A DNA stretch of 48,571 bases from DASQEH01 sp038239485 (GCA_038239485.1 JBBSET010000029.1:1-48571), one strand, 5' to 3'; positions 31,912-41,105 are shown, numbered from the stretch's first letter. The notes: generated by a model not told the origin, from the letters alone. Translations and numbers: made by a program.

Positions 31912-32775
31912 TCAGAAAGTGTGTTCCGGGCCGGGGAAGGTGCCTGCTGCCACGTCGGCGGCGTACTCCTGCGCGGCTGTGAGCAGTGTGCCGTGCAGGT
32001 CGGCGTACTGCTTGACGAAGGTGGCGATCCGGCCCGTCCGCAGGCCGGCCATGTCCTGCCAGACCAGCACCTGTGCGTCGCAGTGAGGGCCGGCCCCGAT
32101 GCCGACGGTGGGGATGTCGAGGCGCTTGGTGATCTCGGCGGCAACGTCGCCGGTCACCATCTCCAGGACGACCGCGAACGCCCCCGCATCCTGTAGCGAG
32201 AGCGCTTCGTCGATGATGCGCTGGCTCGCCTGACCGCGGCCCTGGACCCGGTAGCCCCCGAGCCCGTGCTCGGACTGGGGGGTGAAACCGATGTGCGCCA
32301 TCACCGGGATACCCGCGGTGGTCAGCAGCTTGACCTGCGGCACCATCGCGAGGCCGCCTTCGAGCTTCACGGCGTGGGCGTCGGCTTCCTTCATGAAGCG
32401 CACAGCCGTGTGGAAGGCCTGCTCGGCCGAGGCCTGGTAGGAGCCGAACGGCAGGTCCGCGACGACGAGTGCGCGCCGCACGGAGCGGGTCACCGCGCGC
32501 ACGAGCGGGATCAGCTCGTCGACAGTGACGGGAAGAGACGTCTCGTTGCCGAAGACGTTGTTGCTGGCTGAGTCGCCGACGAGGAGCACCGGGATCCCTG
32601 CCTCGTCGAAGGTCTGGGCGGCGTACTGCTCGTAGGCCGTGAGCATCGCCCACTTCTCGCCGCGTTGTTTCATCTCGTGCAGGTGGTGGGTCCGCACTCG
32701 CCTGACAGGTGTGGCCGCTCTGGCGGCGCGTGGGCCGGTGCCGTATGGCGCTGCCGTCTCGTTGGTGTCGCTCAT
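31912..32775 (-). CDS. panB: 3-methyl-2-oxobutanoate hydroxymethyltransferase
   Basis: This 287-residue PanB catalyses the first committed step of pantothenate synthesis, adding a hydroxymethyl group from methylene-tetrahydrofolate to 2-oxoisovalerate. Conserved stretches are MLTAYEQYAAQTFDEAG, LLVGDSASNNVFG (metal Asp), VVADLPFGSYQ, KLEGG, PVMAHIGFTPQS, VLEMVTGDVA (catalytic Glu) and PTVGIGAGPHCDAQVLVW. The ATG at 32775 is used, with GAGGC upstream; a GTG at 32790 is in frame. It stands between the B12-like receptor and a PIG-L gene. Confidence 0.96.
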   Translation of the reverse strand: MSDTNETAAPYGTGPRAARAATPVRRVRTHHLHEMKQRGEKWAMLTAYEQYAAQTFDEAGIPVLLVGDSASNNVFGNETSLPVTVDELIPLVRAVTRSVRRALVVADLPFGSYQASAEQAFHTAVRFMKEADAHAVKLEGGLAMVPQVKLLTTAGIPVMAHIGFTPQSEHGLGGYRVQGRGQASQRIIDEALSLQDAGAFAVVLEMVTGDVAAEITKRLDIPTVGIGAGPHCDAQVLVWQDMAGLRTGRIATFVKQYADLHGTLLTAAQEYAADVAAGTFPGPEHTF

Positions 32776-32818
32776 CGATGCCTCACTCACTCACCCTGAC
32801 ACGCGCTCAGGGCCGAGG

Positions 32819-33571
32819 CTAGCCGCCCCACCCCATCGGGAACACCTCGAACGGAGCAGCCATCGGCGTACCGAGCCTGGTCCCGGTCGCCCGGCCGAAC
32901 CCCTCCAGGAACTCCGAGGGGTCGAAGTCGGCCCAGCCGAGCCCGTCGATGTACGCCTTGTGGGCGGCGAGCGACGCGACTCCTGCCTCGAAGGTGTCCG
33001 TCGTGTCGACGCCGTGGGCTGCCAGCGGCGAGGCCGCCGCCCAGACCTGTCGCACGCCCCCCCATGGCTCGAGCCCGTCGACCAGCTGGTCGCTGAACAC
33101 CCAACGGTTGCCGGCGTCGCGGACCGCGTCGAGGACGGCCTTTCCCACCGCGATGTGGTCCGCCTGGTTGAGGTTCTGCCCGCCGAAGGTGTCGCGGAAG
33201 TTGCCCGTGATCACGATCTCGGGCCGGTGCCGGCGAACGACCTCCGCAATCGCCGCGCGCAGCGGTATGCCGTACTCGAGAACCCCGTCGGGAAAGCCCA
33301 GGAACTCGACCGTGTCGACGCCGACCAGTCGCGCCGACTCGATCTGCTCGCCCTGCCGGATGACGCGGCACTCGTCGGGCGGCAGGCCGTCGATCCCGGC
33401 CTCGCCACTGGTCACCATCACATACCCGATGTGCTTGCCCTGACCGGTCCAACGCGCGATCGCCGCCGCGGCGCCGAACTCGAGGTCGTCAGGGTGCGCG
33501 ACGACGGCAATCGCACGCTGCCAGGCCTCGTCGACGGGTTCCAGCGGCGGTGGGGGAGCGGGGGAGTCCAT
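32819..33571 (-). CDS. second PIG-L family deacetylase
   Basis: This 250-residue zinc deacetylase has AIAVVAHPDDLEFGAAAAIA (His, Asp, Asp/Glu metal and base motif), SGEAGIDG, GFPDGVLE, and a third-ligand region LNQADHIAVGKAVL. Its sequence differs from the PIG-L enzyme at 26157 (HPDDLE against HPDDET), so they belong to different subfamilies. Relatives include MshB, Mca and LmbE-like enzymes. The substrate is not assignable; mycothiol conjugate amidase is possible but its exact signatures were not confirmed. It is followed on the minus strand by panB. Confidence 0.88.
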   Translation of the reverse strand: MDSPAPPPPLEPVDEAWQRAIAVVAHPDDLEFGAAAAIARWTGQGKHIGYVMVTSGEAGIDGLPPDECRVIRQGEQIESARLVGVDTVEFLGFPDGVLEYGIPLRAAIAEVVRRHRPEIVITGNFRDTFGGQNLNQADHIAVGKAVLDAVRDAGNRWVFSDQLVDGLEPWGGVRQVWAAASPLAAHGVDTTDTFEAGVASLAAHKAYIDGLGWADFDPSEFLEGFGRATGTRLGTPMAAPFEVFPMGWGG

Positions 33572-33605
33572 GCGTCCTACCTTCTCGCGCGAACAGCGCG
33601 GGTGG

Positions 33606-35366
33606 CTAGTGGGAGGGGAGCTGCTCGCGCCATCTGTTGGTGATCGGCACCCGGCGGTCCCGCCCGAAGTTGCGCACCGAGATCTTCGGCCCGGTGGGGA
33701 ACTGACGCCGCTTGTACTCGGCTCGGTCGACGAGCGTGATCACCCGTTCGACGAGTGCGGGCTCGAAACCCATCTCGACGAGCTCCGCCGAGCCCAGGTC
33801 CTGCTCGACGTAGGCATCCAGGACGGCGTCCAGCAGCTCGTAGGGCGGCAGCGAGTCGGAGTCCAGCTGCCCGGGGCGCAGCTCCGCGGACGGCGGCTTG
33901 GCTATCGCGTTCTCGGGTATCGGCGGCTGCTCGCCATGACGGCGCGCCTCGTCGTTGCGCCAGCGCGACAGCTCCCAGACCAGCGTCTTCGGCACGTCCT
34001 TGATCGGCGCGTAGCCGCCCACCGCATCGCCGTAGATGGTCGAGTACCCGGTCGCGAGCTCGCTCTTGTTGCCGCAGGCGAGGACGAGGTGCCCGTGCTG
34101 GTTCGACAGGGCCATCCAGATGACGGCACGGATCCTGGCCTGGAGGTTCTCCTCGGCCAGCCCGTCCACCTTGACCGCCTGGCCGAAGGCGCCGACGATA
34201 CCGGCGATCGGGACCGTGTCGAGGTGAAGACCCGTGCGCCGGGCGAGCTCGGCGGCGTCCGTCCTCGAGTGCTCGGTCGACCACTCACTCGGGTTCGACA
34301 CACCGTGGACGTTGGCGGCGCCTATGGCGTCACAGGCGATCGCCCCGACGAGGGTGGAGTCGATGCCGCCGGACAGGCCCATCAGCACCGATCGGAACCC
34401 GTTCTTCGCGACGTAGTCCCGCAGCCCCGTGACCAGCGCGGTGTAGATCTCGGCGAGGTTGTCCAGCCGGGGGGCGAGCGATGACGGCAGCGGTTCGTAC
34501 GGAGCGAGCGGCTCGCTCGAGACGATGGTGCGGCGCACCGTGAGGCCGAAGAACTCCTCGTCGGGACCGGGCATCGACGACGTCGCCGCCGCCAGGTCGA
34601 GGTCGACCACGAGCAGCTCCGGCAGGAACTGCCCCGCCCGCGCGACCAGCTCGCCGCGCGCGTCCACCACGAGCGAGTCGCCGTCGAAGACGAGCTCGTC
34701 CTGCCCTCCGACCAGGTTCACGTACGCCAGCGCACAGACACCCTCCCGGGCCCGGCGCGCACACAGCTCGAGGCGGACGTCATCCTTGTTGCGTTCGTAC
34801 GGCGACCCGTTCGGCACGATCAGCAGGCCGGCCTCTGCGGCGTCCGCTGCGGCAGACGGACCGTCCTGCCAGAGGTCCTCGCAGATCGCGATGGCGACGT
34901 CGACGCCGTGGATCTGGATGACCTGGATCGTGTCGCCGGGCACGAAGTTGCGCATCTCGTCGCCGACCCCGTAGTTCCACAGGTGATGCTTGGCCTGTCG
35001 TGCCACGACCTGGCCGCCGTGGATCACGGCGACGCTGTTCTGCGGCATGCCCTTGGGCACTCCGATCCTCGGCGGTACCCGCTGGGCGCGGTCGAGGTAT
35101 CCGACGACGACGGTCAACCCACCGAGCCCCTCGTCGGCCAGCGTCGCGGCCAGCATCCGGACGGTGTTCCGGGACGCCTGCACGAAGGACGCGCGGAGCG
35201 CGAGGTCCTCGACCGGGTACCCCGTCAGGGCCATCTCGGGAAGCACGACGAGATGCGCTCCCCTGGCCGCTGCCTCCCGTACCGAGTCGACGATCAACGC
35301 GGCATTGCCCGCCAGATCTCCGACCGTGGGGTTGACCTGGGCCAGGGCCAGCCGAAGTTGGGGCAC
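33606..35366 (-). CDS. nadE: glutamine-hydrolysing NAD+ synthase
   Basis: This 586-residue fusion has an N-terminal nitrilase-type glutaminase domain: Glu44 in VVLPEMALTGYPVEDL, a Lys in RQAKHHLWNYG, and a Cys in AIAICEDLW. The C-terminal NAD synthetase domain has the P-loop LMGLSGGIDSTLVGAI. NADNs-type ends (YKRRQFPTGPKIS...RRVPITNRWRE) are present. It makes NAD+ from deamido-NAD+ with ammonia channelled from glutamine. The start ATG at 35366 fits the family N-terminus. It is divergent from glnA2 across about 60 bases. Confidence 0.96.
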   Translation of the reverse strand: MPQLRLALAQVNPTVGDLAGNAALIVDSVREAAARGAHLVVLPEMALTGYPVEDLALRASFVQASRNTVRMLAATLADEGLGGLTVVVGYLDRAQRVPPRIGVPKGMPQNSVAVIHGGQVVARQAKHHLWNYGVGDEMRNFVPGDTIQVIQIHGVDVAIAICEDLWQDGPSAAADAAEAGLLIVPNGSPYERNKDDVRLELCARRAREGVCALAYVNLVGGQDELVFDGDSLVVDARGELVARAGQFLPELLVVDLDLAAATSSMPGPDEEFFGLTVRRTIVSSEPLAPYEPLPSSLAPRLDNLAEIYTALVTGLRDYVAKNGFRSVLMGLSGGIDSTLVGAIACDAIGAANVHGVSNPSEWSTEHSRTDAAELARRTGLHLDTVPIAGIVGAFGQAVKVDGLAEENLQARIRAVIWMALSNQHGHLVLACGNKSELATGYSTIYGDAVGGYAPIKDVPKTLVWELSRWRNDEARRHGEQPPIPENAIAKPPSAELRPGQLDSDSLPPYELLDAVLDAYVEQDLGSAELVEMGFEPALVERVITLVDRAEYKRRQFPTGPKISVRNFGRDRRVPITNRWREQLPSH

Positions 35367-35427
35367 GCGCCGAGCCTAATGGGTCCCGGTTACCTGATCG
35401 TCATCCGCAGACGGCAGGATGGTCGCC

Positions 35428-36765
35428 ATGGGCAAGCAGGAAGACTTCGTGCTACGCGCGCTCGAGGAGCGTGACGTCAGGTTCGTCCGGCTGTGGTTCA
35501 CCGACGTCCTGGGGTCGCTGAAGTCGGTCGCTGTCGCGCCGGCCGAGCTCGAGGGGGCGTTCACCGAGGGCATCGGGTTCGACGGGTCCGCCATCGAGGG
35601 CTTCGCCCGGGTCTACGAGGCGGACATGCTGGCCAAGCCCGACCCGGCCACCTTCCAGCTGCTGCCTTGGCGCGCCGAGGGCCCGGCCACGGCCAGGATG
35701 TTCTGCGACATCTTGATGCCCGACGGCTCCCCGTCATACGCCGACCCTCGCTTCGTGCTCAAGCGCACCCTGAGCAGGGCCGCCGACAGCGGCTTCACGT
35801 TCTACACCCACCCCGAGATCGAGTTCTTCCTCTTCAAGGACCGGCCCGCCAACGGAGGCGCCCCTGAGCCCGTCGACCGCAGCGGGTACTTCGACCACAC
35901 CTCGCACAGCGTCGCTCACGACTTCCGTCGCGATGCGATCACGATGCTCGAGTCGATGGGGATCTCGGTCGAGTTCAGCCACCATGAGGGCGGCCCGGGG
36001 CAGCAGGAGATCGACCTGCGGTACGCCGACGCCCTGAGCACGGCCGACAACATCATGACCTTCCGAGTGGTCGTCAAGGAGGTCGCCCTCACCCAGGGCG
36101 TCTACGCCTCCTTCATGCCCAAGCCGTTCACGGAGTATCCCGGCTCTGGGATGCACACCCATCTGTCGCTCTTCGAGGGCGACCACAACGCCTTCTTCGA
36201 GGCCAGCGCCGACTACCACCTGTCGAAGACGGGCCGGGCCTTCATCGCGGGTCTGCTCAAGCACGCGGCGGAGATCACGGCCGTGACAAACCAGTGGGTC
36301 AACTCTTACAAGCGACTCGCCGGCGGCGGGGAGGCTCCTGCGTACGTCTGCTGGGGCCACAACAACCGATCCGCCCTTGTCCGCGTGCCGATGTACAAAC
36401 CCACCAAGGGCAACGCGACCCGGGTGGAGCTCCGCTCGATCGACAGCGCGGCGAACCCCTACCTCGCCTTCGCCGTGACCCTCGCGGCGGGCATGAAGGG
36501 CATCGAGGAGAACTACGAGCTGCCCGCGGGGGCAGAGGACGACGTCTGGTCCTTGACCGAGTCCGAGCGGCGGGCGATGGGCATCGCCCCGCTCCCACAG
36601 AACCTCAGCGACGCGATCCAGGTGATGGAGCGCTCGGAGCTGGTCGCCGAGACGCTCGGCGAGCATGTCTTCGACTTCTTCCTCCGCAACAAGTTGGCCG
36701 AGTGGGAGGAGTACCGTCAGCAGGTCACCGAGTACGAGCGCGCCAGGATGCTCCCGGTCATGTGA
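35428..36765 (+). CDS. glnA2: glutamine synthetase, GlnA2-type
   Basis: This protein of about 445 residues matches actinobacterial GlnA2. It opens KQEDFVLRALEERDVRFVRL and contains FDGSAIEGFARV, the ATP/metal block FTFYTHPEIEFF, and FSHHEGGPGQQEIDLRY. GlnA2 condenses glutamate and ammonia. The position that is adenylylated (Tyr in NLYxLP) in GSI-beta enzymes reads VWSLTESERR here, so it should not be regulated by GlnE. I take the ATG at 35428, as in homologs, over 35419. GlnE lies two genes downstream, an order familiar from mycobacteria. Confidence 0.93.
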   Translation: MGKQEDFVLRALEERDVRFVRLWFTDVLGSLKSVAVAPAELEGAFTEGIGFDGSAIEGFARVYEADMLAKPDPATFQLLPWRAEGPATARMFCDILMPDGSPSYADPRFVLKRTLSRAADSGFTFYTHPEIEFFLFKDRPANGGAPEPVDRSGYFDHTSHSVAHDFRRDAITMLESMGISVEFSHHEGGPGQQEIDLRYADALSTADNIMTFRVVVKEVALTQGVYASFMPKPFTEYPGSGMHTHLSLFEGDHNAFFEASADYHLSKTGRAFIAGLLKHAAEITAVTNQWVNSYKRLAGGGEAPAYVCWGHNNRSALVRVPMYKPTKGNATRVELRSIDSAANPYLAFAVTLAAGMKGIEENYELPAGAEDDVWSLTESERRAMGIAPLPQNLSDAIQVMERSELVAETLGEHVFDFFLRNKLAEWEEYRQQVTEYERARMLPVM

Positions 36766-36805
36766 GGAGCCCACCCGCGGGGCCCCGCGTTGGTAGCCTC
36801 GCACT

Positions 36806-37537
36806 GTGAGCGAGCCGCGGCTGCTGGTGATCCAGCATGAGGACGACTGCCCCCCGGCCTGGTTCGGCGACGTCTTCACGGCGAGCGGGATCGGGTATGA
36901 CGTCGTGCTCGCCCATCGCGGCGCCCGCGTCCCGCCCACGATCGACGGTTACGACGGACTGGTCGTCCTGGGCGGCGAGATGGGGGCCAACGACGACCAG
37001 ACCTGTCCATGGCTGGCGCCCACCAAGATCTTGATCGAGCAGACCGTGAGGACCGGCGGCTGGTTCCTCGGGATCTGCCTGGGCCATCAGCTCGGGGCGG
37101 TGGCCCTGGGCGGCGAGGTGGCGGTGAACCCGCAGGGCCAGGCGTTCGGGCTGACACCGATCCGGCTGACGCCCGACGGCCGTCTGGACGACCTGACGGG
37201 GGCGGTCCCCGAGGGCTCTCGGAGCATCCAGTGGAACTCCGACATCGTGTCCACGTTGCCGCCGGGTGCAGTCCGGCTCGCGACGGCACCGGACGGCTCC
37301 GTGCAGGCGGCGAGGTTCGCACCGAAGGCCTGGGGCCTGCAGTTCCACCCCGAGGCGTCGCCGACGCTGTTCCGGGAGTGGCTAGCCCTCACCAACGAGC
37401 CGCCGTCCGCGACGGCGAGCCAGCTGGCCGCGATCACCGCGGAGATCGACGCCGCCGAGGCCGAGCTGCGACGTGTGGGTGGCGTCCTGGCCCGCCGCTT
37501 CTGCGACCTCGTCGCGACGTCGATATCAGTGCCGTGA
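36806..37537 (+). CDS. class I glutamine amidotransferase-like protein
   Basis: This 243-residue GATase1 domain protein has the nucleophile FLGICLGHQLGAVALGG and the His/Glu pair in GLQFHPEASPTL. It stands alone without a synthetase partner, so it may be a GMP-synthase-like amidase with its own function. GTG 36806 is the start. Its TGA overlaps the glnE GTG (GTGA), so it is cotranslated with the adenylyltransferase and lies between glnA2 and glnE; a link to glutamine pool control is inferred from position. Confidence 0.88.
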   Translation: MSEPRLLVIQHEDDCPPAWFGDVFTASGIGYDVVLAHRGARVPPTIDGYDGLVVLGGEMGANDDQTCPWLAPTKILIEQTVRTGGWFLGICLGHQLGAVALGGEVAVNPQGQAFGLTPIRLTPDGRLDDLTGAVPEGSRSIQWNSDIVSTLPPGAVRLATAPDGSVQAARFAPKAWGLQFHPEASPTLFREWLALTNEPPSATASQLAAITAEIDAAEAELRRVGGVLARRFCDLVATSISVP

Positions 37538-40467
37538 GCACGGGCCGGGTGACCGCCAATGGACGACTTGCTCGACTGGGATTCTCCGACGTGGTGGCCG
37601 CTTCTCTCAACTGGGAGGCGGTCGGGGTGAAGGACGACCCGCTACTCGAACGGGTCGCCGCCGCGGCCGACCCCGACCTCGCGCTGCGGTCGCTCACCCG
37701 GCTGATCACGAGCAGCGGACGCGACGCGGAGGACCTGAAGGCGGCTCTCGTCAACGACGCGGAGCTCGGGCGTCGGCTCGCCCTGTTGCTGGGGGCCAGC
37801 TCGGCGATGGGGGACCACCTGGCCACGCACCCGGCCGACTGGCGTGAGCTCGAGGACGCCTCGCTCAGGTCCGGCCGGCCGACGGCGGCGAGTCTGACGA
37901 ACTCGCTCAGCGAGGCCCGGGACCGCAACGACCTGCGGCGCATCTACCGTCGGTTGCTGATGCGGCTGGCTGCGCGTGACCTGAGCCTGGAGCTCCAGCT
38001 GGACGACGCGGCAGCAGAGCTCGCCGACCTGGCGGCCGGTGCGGTCGGGGCCGCGCTCCGGCTCGCCCGTGAGGAGGTGGGCGACCGCGCGCAGCAGTGC
38101 CGGCTCACCGTCATCGCGATGGGCAAGTGCGGCGGCCGCGAGCTCAACTACGTCAGCGACGTCGACGTGATCTTCGTTGCCGAGCCGGTCGAGGGCGCCG
38201 ACGAGAACACCGCCCTGCGTGCAGCCACCGCCGTCGCCGCCGCCATGATGCGGATCTGCTCGGACCACACTCGTGAGGGCACCCTGTGGCCGGTCGACGC
38301 GGGGCTGCGTCCGGAGGGACGGTCGGGGCCGCTGGTCCGCACCCTCAGCAGCCACGAGGCGTACTACCGCCGCTGGGCCAAGACGTGGGAGTTCCAGGCG
38401 CTGCTGAAGGCGCGGCCGATAGCGGGGGACTTCGAGCTCGGCGAGAAGTACATGCAGATGATCCGGCCATATGTCTGGACGGCCGCGGACCGACCGGACT
38501 TCGTCTCCGAGGTACGCGCGATGCGTCGCCGCGTGGTCGACAACATCTCCGCCAAGGACATCGAACGCCAGCTGAAGCTCGGGCCGGGTGGCCTGCGCGA
38601 CATCGAGTTCGCGGTCCAGCTCCTCCAGCTCGTTCACGGCCGGTCCGACCCCGACGTTCGCTCGCCGAACACGCTGCTTGCGCTGGAGGCCCTGACCGCC
38701 GGCGGGTACGTCGGCCGGGAGGACGGGGCTGCCCTGGCCGATGCCTACCGGTTCCTCCGGACACTGGAGCACCGGCTGCAGCTCAGCCAGCTCCGGCGCA
38801 CCCACCTGATGCCGACCGACCCGACCTCGCTGCGCGTGCTGGGCCGCTCGGTCGGCCTGATGTCGGACTCGGCGCGGGCACTCGAGGCGCAGTGGCGCCG
38901 CCATACCTTGGAGGTGCGCCGGCTGCACGAGAAGCTGTTCTACCGGCCGCTGCTCGAGGCGGTGGCCGCACTGCCCACTCAACAGGCCCGACTGACGCCG
39001 GCAGCCGCTCGCCAACGGCTGGAGGCGCTGGGGTACGCCGACCCGGCGGCAGCGCTGCGTCACCTCGAGGCGCTGACCACGGGGATGTCGCGGCGGGCGG
39101 CTATCCAGCGCACGCTGCTGCCGGCGATGCTGGGCTGGTTCGCTGTGGCCCCGGACCCGGACGCCGGCCTGCTCGGGTTCCGAAAGCTCAGCGACAGCCT
39201 CGGAGCGAGCCACTGGTACCTCCGGATGCTTCGAGACGAGGGTGCCGCCGCCGAACGGCTCGCCCATCTGCTGGCGACAAGCCGATACGCCACCGACCTG
39301 CTGATGCGGGCCCCGGAGGCGACCAGCCTGTTGGCGCACTACGGGGACCTGATGCCCCGGCGCGTCGAAGCCCTGGTTCGCGAGGCCACCAGCTCCGCCG
39401 CACGTCACTCCGACCCGATCCAGGCGATCGCCACCGTCCGTGGCCTGCGGCGGAGAGAGCTCTTCCGCGTCGCCGCCGCCGACATCTTCGGGCTTATCGA
39501 CGTGGATGCCGTCGGCGCTGCCCTCAGCGACATCGCACGCGCAACCTTGGAGGGCGGGCTGGTCGCCGCCGCGGCCGCGATCCGCGCCGAACGGCGAGGT
39601 CACCTGCCCACCAGGATCGCGCTGATCGCGCTCGGCAGGCTCGGCGGCGGCGAGATGTCGTACTCGAGCGATGCAGACGTGCTCTTCGTGCACCAGCCCC
39701 GCGACGGAGTCGACGAGCGGACCGCGCACGACGTGACCTTCGCGATCGCCACCGAGCTGCGACGGCTTCTCGCGCTGCCTGGGGCCGACCCGCCGCTGAT
39801 GGTCGACTCGAACCTCCGGCCGGAGGGCAGGCAGGGACCCCTCGTGCGGTCACTGCAGTCCTACCGGGTCTACTACCAGCGATGGTCGAAGGTGTGGGAG
39901 GCCCAGGCTCTGCTGCGGGCCCAGCCGATAGCCGGTGACCGAGAGCTGGGCGCTGAGTTCATGGCGATGGCCGGCCCGCTGCGATACCCGGCAGCAGGCC
40001 TGTCAGCCGCTGACGTTGCCGAGGTACGGCGGATCAAGGCCAGGGTCGATGCCGAACGGCTCCCACATGGAGCGGACCCGACGACGCACCTCAAACTCGG
40101 GCGAGGCGGTCTGGCCGACGTCGAATGGACCGCACAGCTGCTTCAGATGAGGTTCTCGCACGACCACCCGGCGTTGCGGACGACACGCACCATCGAGGCT
40201 CTCGACGCGGCCGTGGCCGACGGCCTGCTCGAAGCCGACCAGGCGGGTGCGCTCACGGACGCGTGGCGGTTGGCGAGCCGCATCAGGAACGCGTCGATGC
40301 TTGTCCGGGGACGCCCGATGGACTCACTGCCGACGCATCCGCGTGACAGAGTCGGCGTCGCCTACCTGCTGGGCTACGGCAGCGACGACGCGAGCAAGCT
40401 CGTCGACGACTACCAGCGGCTCGCTCGTCGGGCCAGCGGGGTGGTCGAGAAAGTCTTCTGGTCCTGA
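37534..40467 (+). CDS. glnE: bifunctional glutamine-synthetase adenylyltransferase/deadenylase
   Basis: This 977-residue protein has two nucleotidyltransferase domains. The N-terminal (deadenylylating) one shows GKCGGRELNYVSDVDVIFV near residue 196. The C-terminal (adenylylating) one shows GRLGGGEMSYSSDADVLFVH near residue 700. Helical domains, including LEHRLQLSQL, lie between. It modifies GSI-beta glutamine synthetase according to nitrogen state. GTG 37534 overlaps the upstream stop. Its last 58 bases overlap the 3' end of the convergent whiB gene. The long antisense frames inside are coding-bias shadows. Confidence 0.95.
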   Translation: MSTGRVTANGRLARLGFSDVVAASLNWEAVGVKDDPLLERVAAAADPDLALRSLTRLITSSGRDAEDLKAALVNDAELGRRLALLLGASSAMGDHLATHPADWRELEDASLRSGRPTAASLTNSLSEARDRNDLRRIYRRLLMRLAARDLSLELQLDDAAAELADLAAGAVGAALRLAREEVGDRAQQCRLTVIAMGKCGGRELNYVSDVDVIFVAEPVEGADENTALRAATAVAAAMMRICSDHTREGTLWPVDAGLRPEGRSGPLVRTLSSHEAYYRRWAKTWEFQALLKARPIAGDFELGEKYMQMIRPYVWTAADRPDFVSEVRAMRRRVVDNISAKDIERQLKLGPGGLRDIEFAVQLLQLVHGRSDPDVRSPNTLLALEALTAGGYVGREDGAALADAYRFLRTLEHRLQLSQLRRTHLMPTDPTSLRVLGRSVGLMSDSARALEAQWRRHTLEVRRLHEKLFYRPLLEAVAALPTQQARLTPAAARQRLEALGYADPAAALRHLEALTTGMSRRAAIQRTLLPAMLGWFAVAPDPDAGLLGFRKLSDSLGASHWYLRMLRDEGAAAERLAHLLATSRYATDLLMRAPEATSLLAHYGDLMPRRVEALVREATSSAARHSDPIQAIATVRGLRRRELFRVAAADIFGLIDVDAVGAALSDIARATLEGGLVAAAAAIRAERRGHLPTRIALIALGRLGGGEMSYSSDADVLFVHQPRDGVDERTAHDVTFAIATELRRLLALPGADPPLMVDSNLRPEGRQGPLVRSLQSYRVYYQRWSKVWEAQALLRAQPIAGDRELGAEFMAMAGPLRYPAAGLSAADVAEVRRIKARVDAERLPHGADPTTHLKLGRGGLADVEWTAQLLQMRFSHDHPALRTTRTIEALDAAVADGLLEADQAGALTDAWRLASRIRNASMLVRGRPMDSLPTHPRDRVGVAYLLGYGSDDASKLVDDYQRLARRASGVVEKVFWS

Positions 40468-40871
40468 CCTGGCACGGTGGTCGGAGCGTCGGCCGACGCT
40501 CCCAGAGCCGCTGTCGAGGGGTCGGTGAGGTACGAGGAGGTGGGATGGCGACCGGCCTCACGCAGGCTGGCCTCGTGCAGGCCCTGCTCCAGAGAGCCGG
40601 GCTCGTGCAGGATGCGGTCTCGCTCTCTGGGCGTGAGCCCGCCCCACACTCCGTAGGGCTCTTGGACCATCAGGGCGTGTTCGCGACAGCGGGCCAGCAC
40701 GGGGCACTGCTCGCAGTACCTCTTGGCCTGTAGCTCCCGACGCTGTCGGACCGGACCCCGCTCGGAGTCTGGCGGGAAGAAGACCTCGGGGTCGATACTC
40801 CGGCACAGGCCGTCGTACTGCCACTCCCACTTCTCGATGATCGGGGTGGGCAAGCGGCTCAGATTCGCCAT
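40410..40871 (-). CDS. WhiB-family iron-sulfur transcription regulator (WhiB3-like)
   Basis: This 153-residue protein binds a 4Fe-4S cluster through Cys23, Cys53, Cys56 and Cys62 (YCEQCPVLARC), followed by the EPYGVWGGLTPRER turn typical of WhiB proteins. Its RLPTPI...WEWQYDGLCR start resembles WhiB3. It has a C-terminal tail of about 55 residues beyond the core that overlaps glnE tail-to-tail. The ATG at 40871 has GGAGGGAG upstream. WhiB3-like proteins answer redox or NO stress. A possible leader ORF lies 28 bases upstream. Confidence 0.92.
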   Translation of the reverse strand: MANLSRLPTPIIEKWEWQYDGLCRSIDPEVFFPPDSERGPVRQRRELQAKRYCEQCPVLARCREHALMVQEPYGVWGGLTPRERDRILHEPGSLEQGLHEASLREAGRHPTSSYLTDPSTAALGASADAPTTVPGQDQKTFSTTPLARRASRW

Positions 40872-40898
40872 CCACAACTCCCTCCAGCGAGGACGGGG

Positions 40899-41075
40899 TC
40901 ACGTCCCGCCCGGATCAGCAACTGCTTGTGATGCCGCATGTGAGAAGAGGCGGCCCTCGGTCACCACAACAGAGCCACCAACGCTGCTGGCTCGTGTCGT
41001 CCGGATTCGATGTGATCGCCGCTGCCTATCAGTGATGCGACGGGGCTGTACCCAGCCACCAAAGCAGCAAACCAT
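40899..41075 (-). CDS. possible 58-residue leader ORF upstream of whiB
   Basis: An ATG at 41075 sits 5 bases after a near-perfect GGAGGAGG site, on a frame of 58 codons beginning MVCCFGGWVQPRR that stops 27 bases before the whiB ATG. The peptide is basic, without a membrane span, and no family is recognised. In the minus-strand RNA the ribosome site lies in the loop of a small hairpin (GACCU/AGGUC). Because whiB7 genes of mycobacteria carry regulatory leader ORFs, a similar role is conceivable here, but this is inference. The rest of 41106-41222 holds nothing recognisable. Confidence 0.35.
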   Translation of the reverse strand: MVCCFGGWVQPRRITDRQRRSHRIRTTRASSVGGSVVVTEGRLFSHAASQAVADPGGT

Positions 41076-41078
41076 CCG

Positions 41079-41105
41079 GACCTCCTCCAAGGTCGGACTT
41101 TTTTT
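41079..41105 (+). terminator. hairpin followed by seven T, orientation uncertain
   Basis: GACCT-cctcca-AGGTC is followed by GGACTTTTTTT. Read on the plus strand this looks like an intrinsic terminator, but no plus-strand gene ends here. Read on the minus strand the same bases give A7, then a hairpin that displays the Shine-Dalgarno sequence of the leader ORF. Either an unannotated plus-strand small RNA ends here or the structure acts on the whiB transcript. Confidence 0.3.

Noticed and set aside
37642..39729. 695-codon open frame antisense to glnE
   Set aside because: It mirrors glnE codon bias (high GC third positions), shows no family motif, and lies wholly inside a certain gene.
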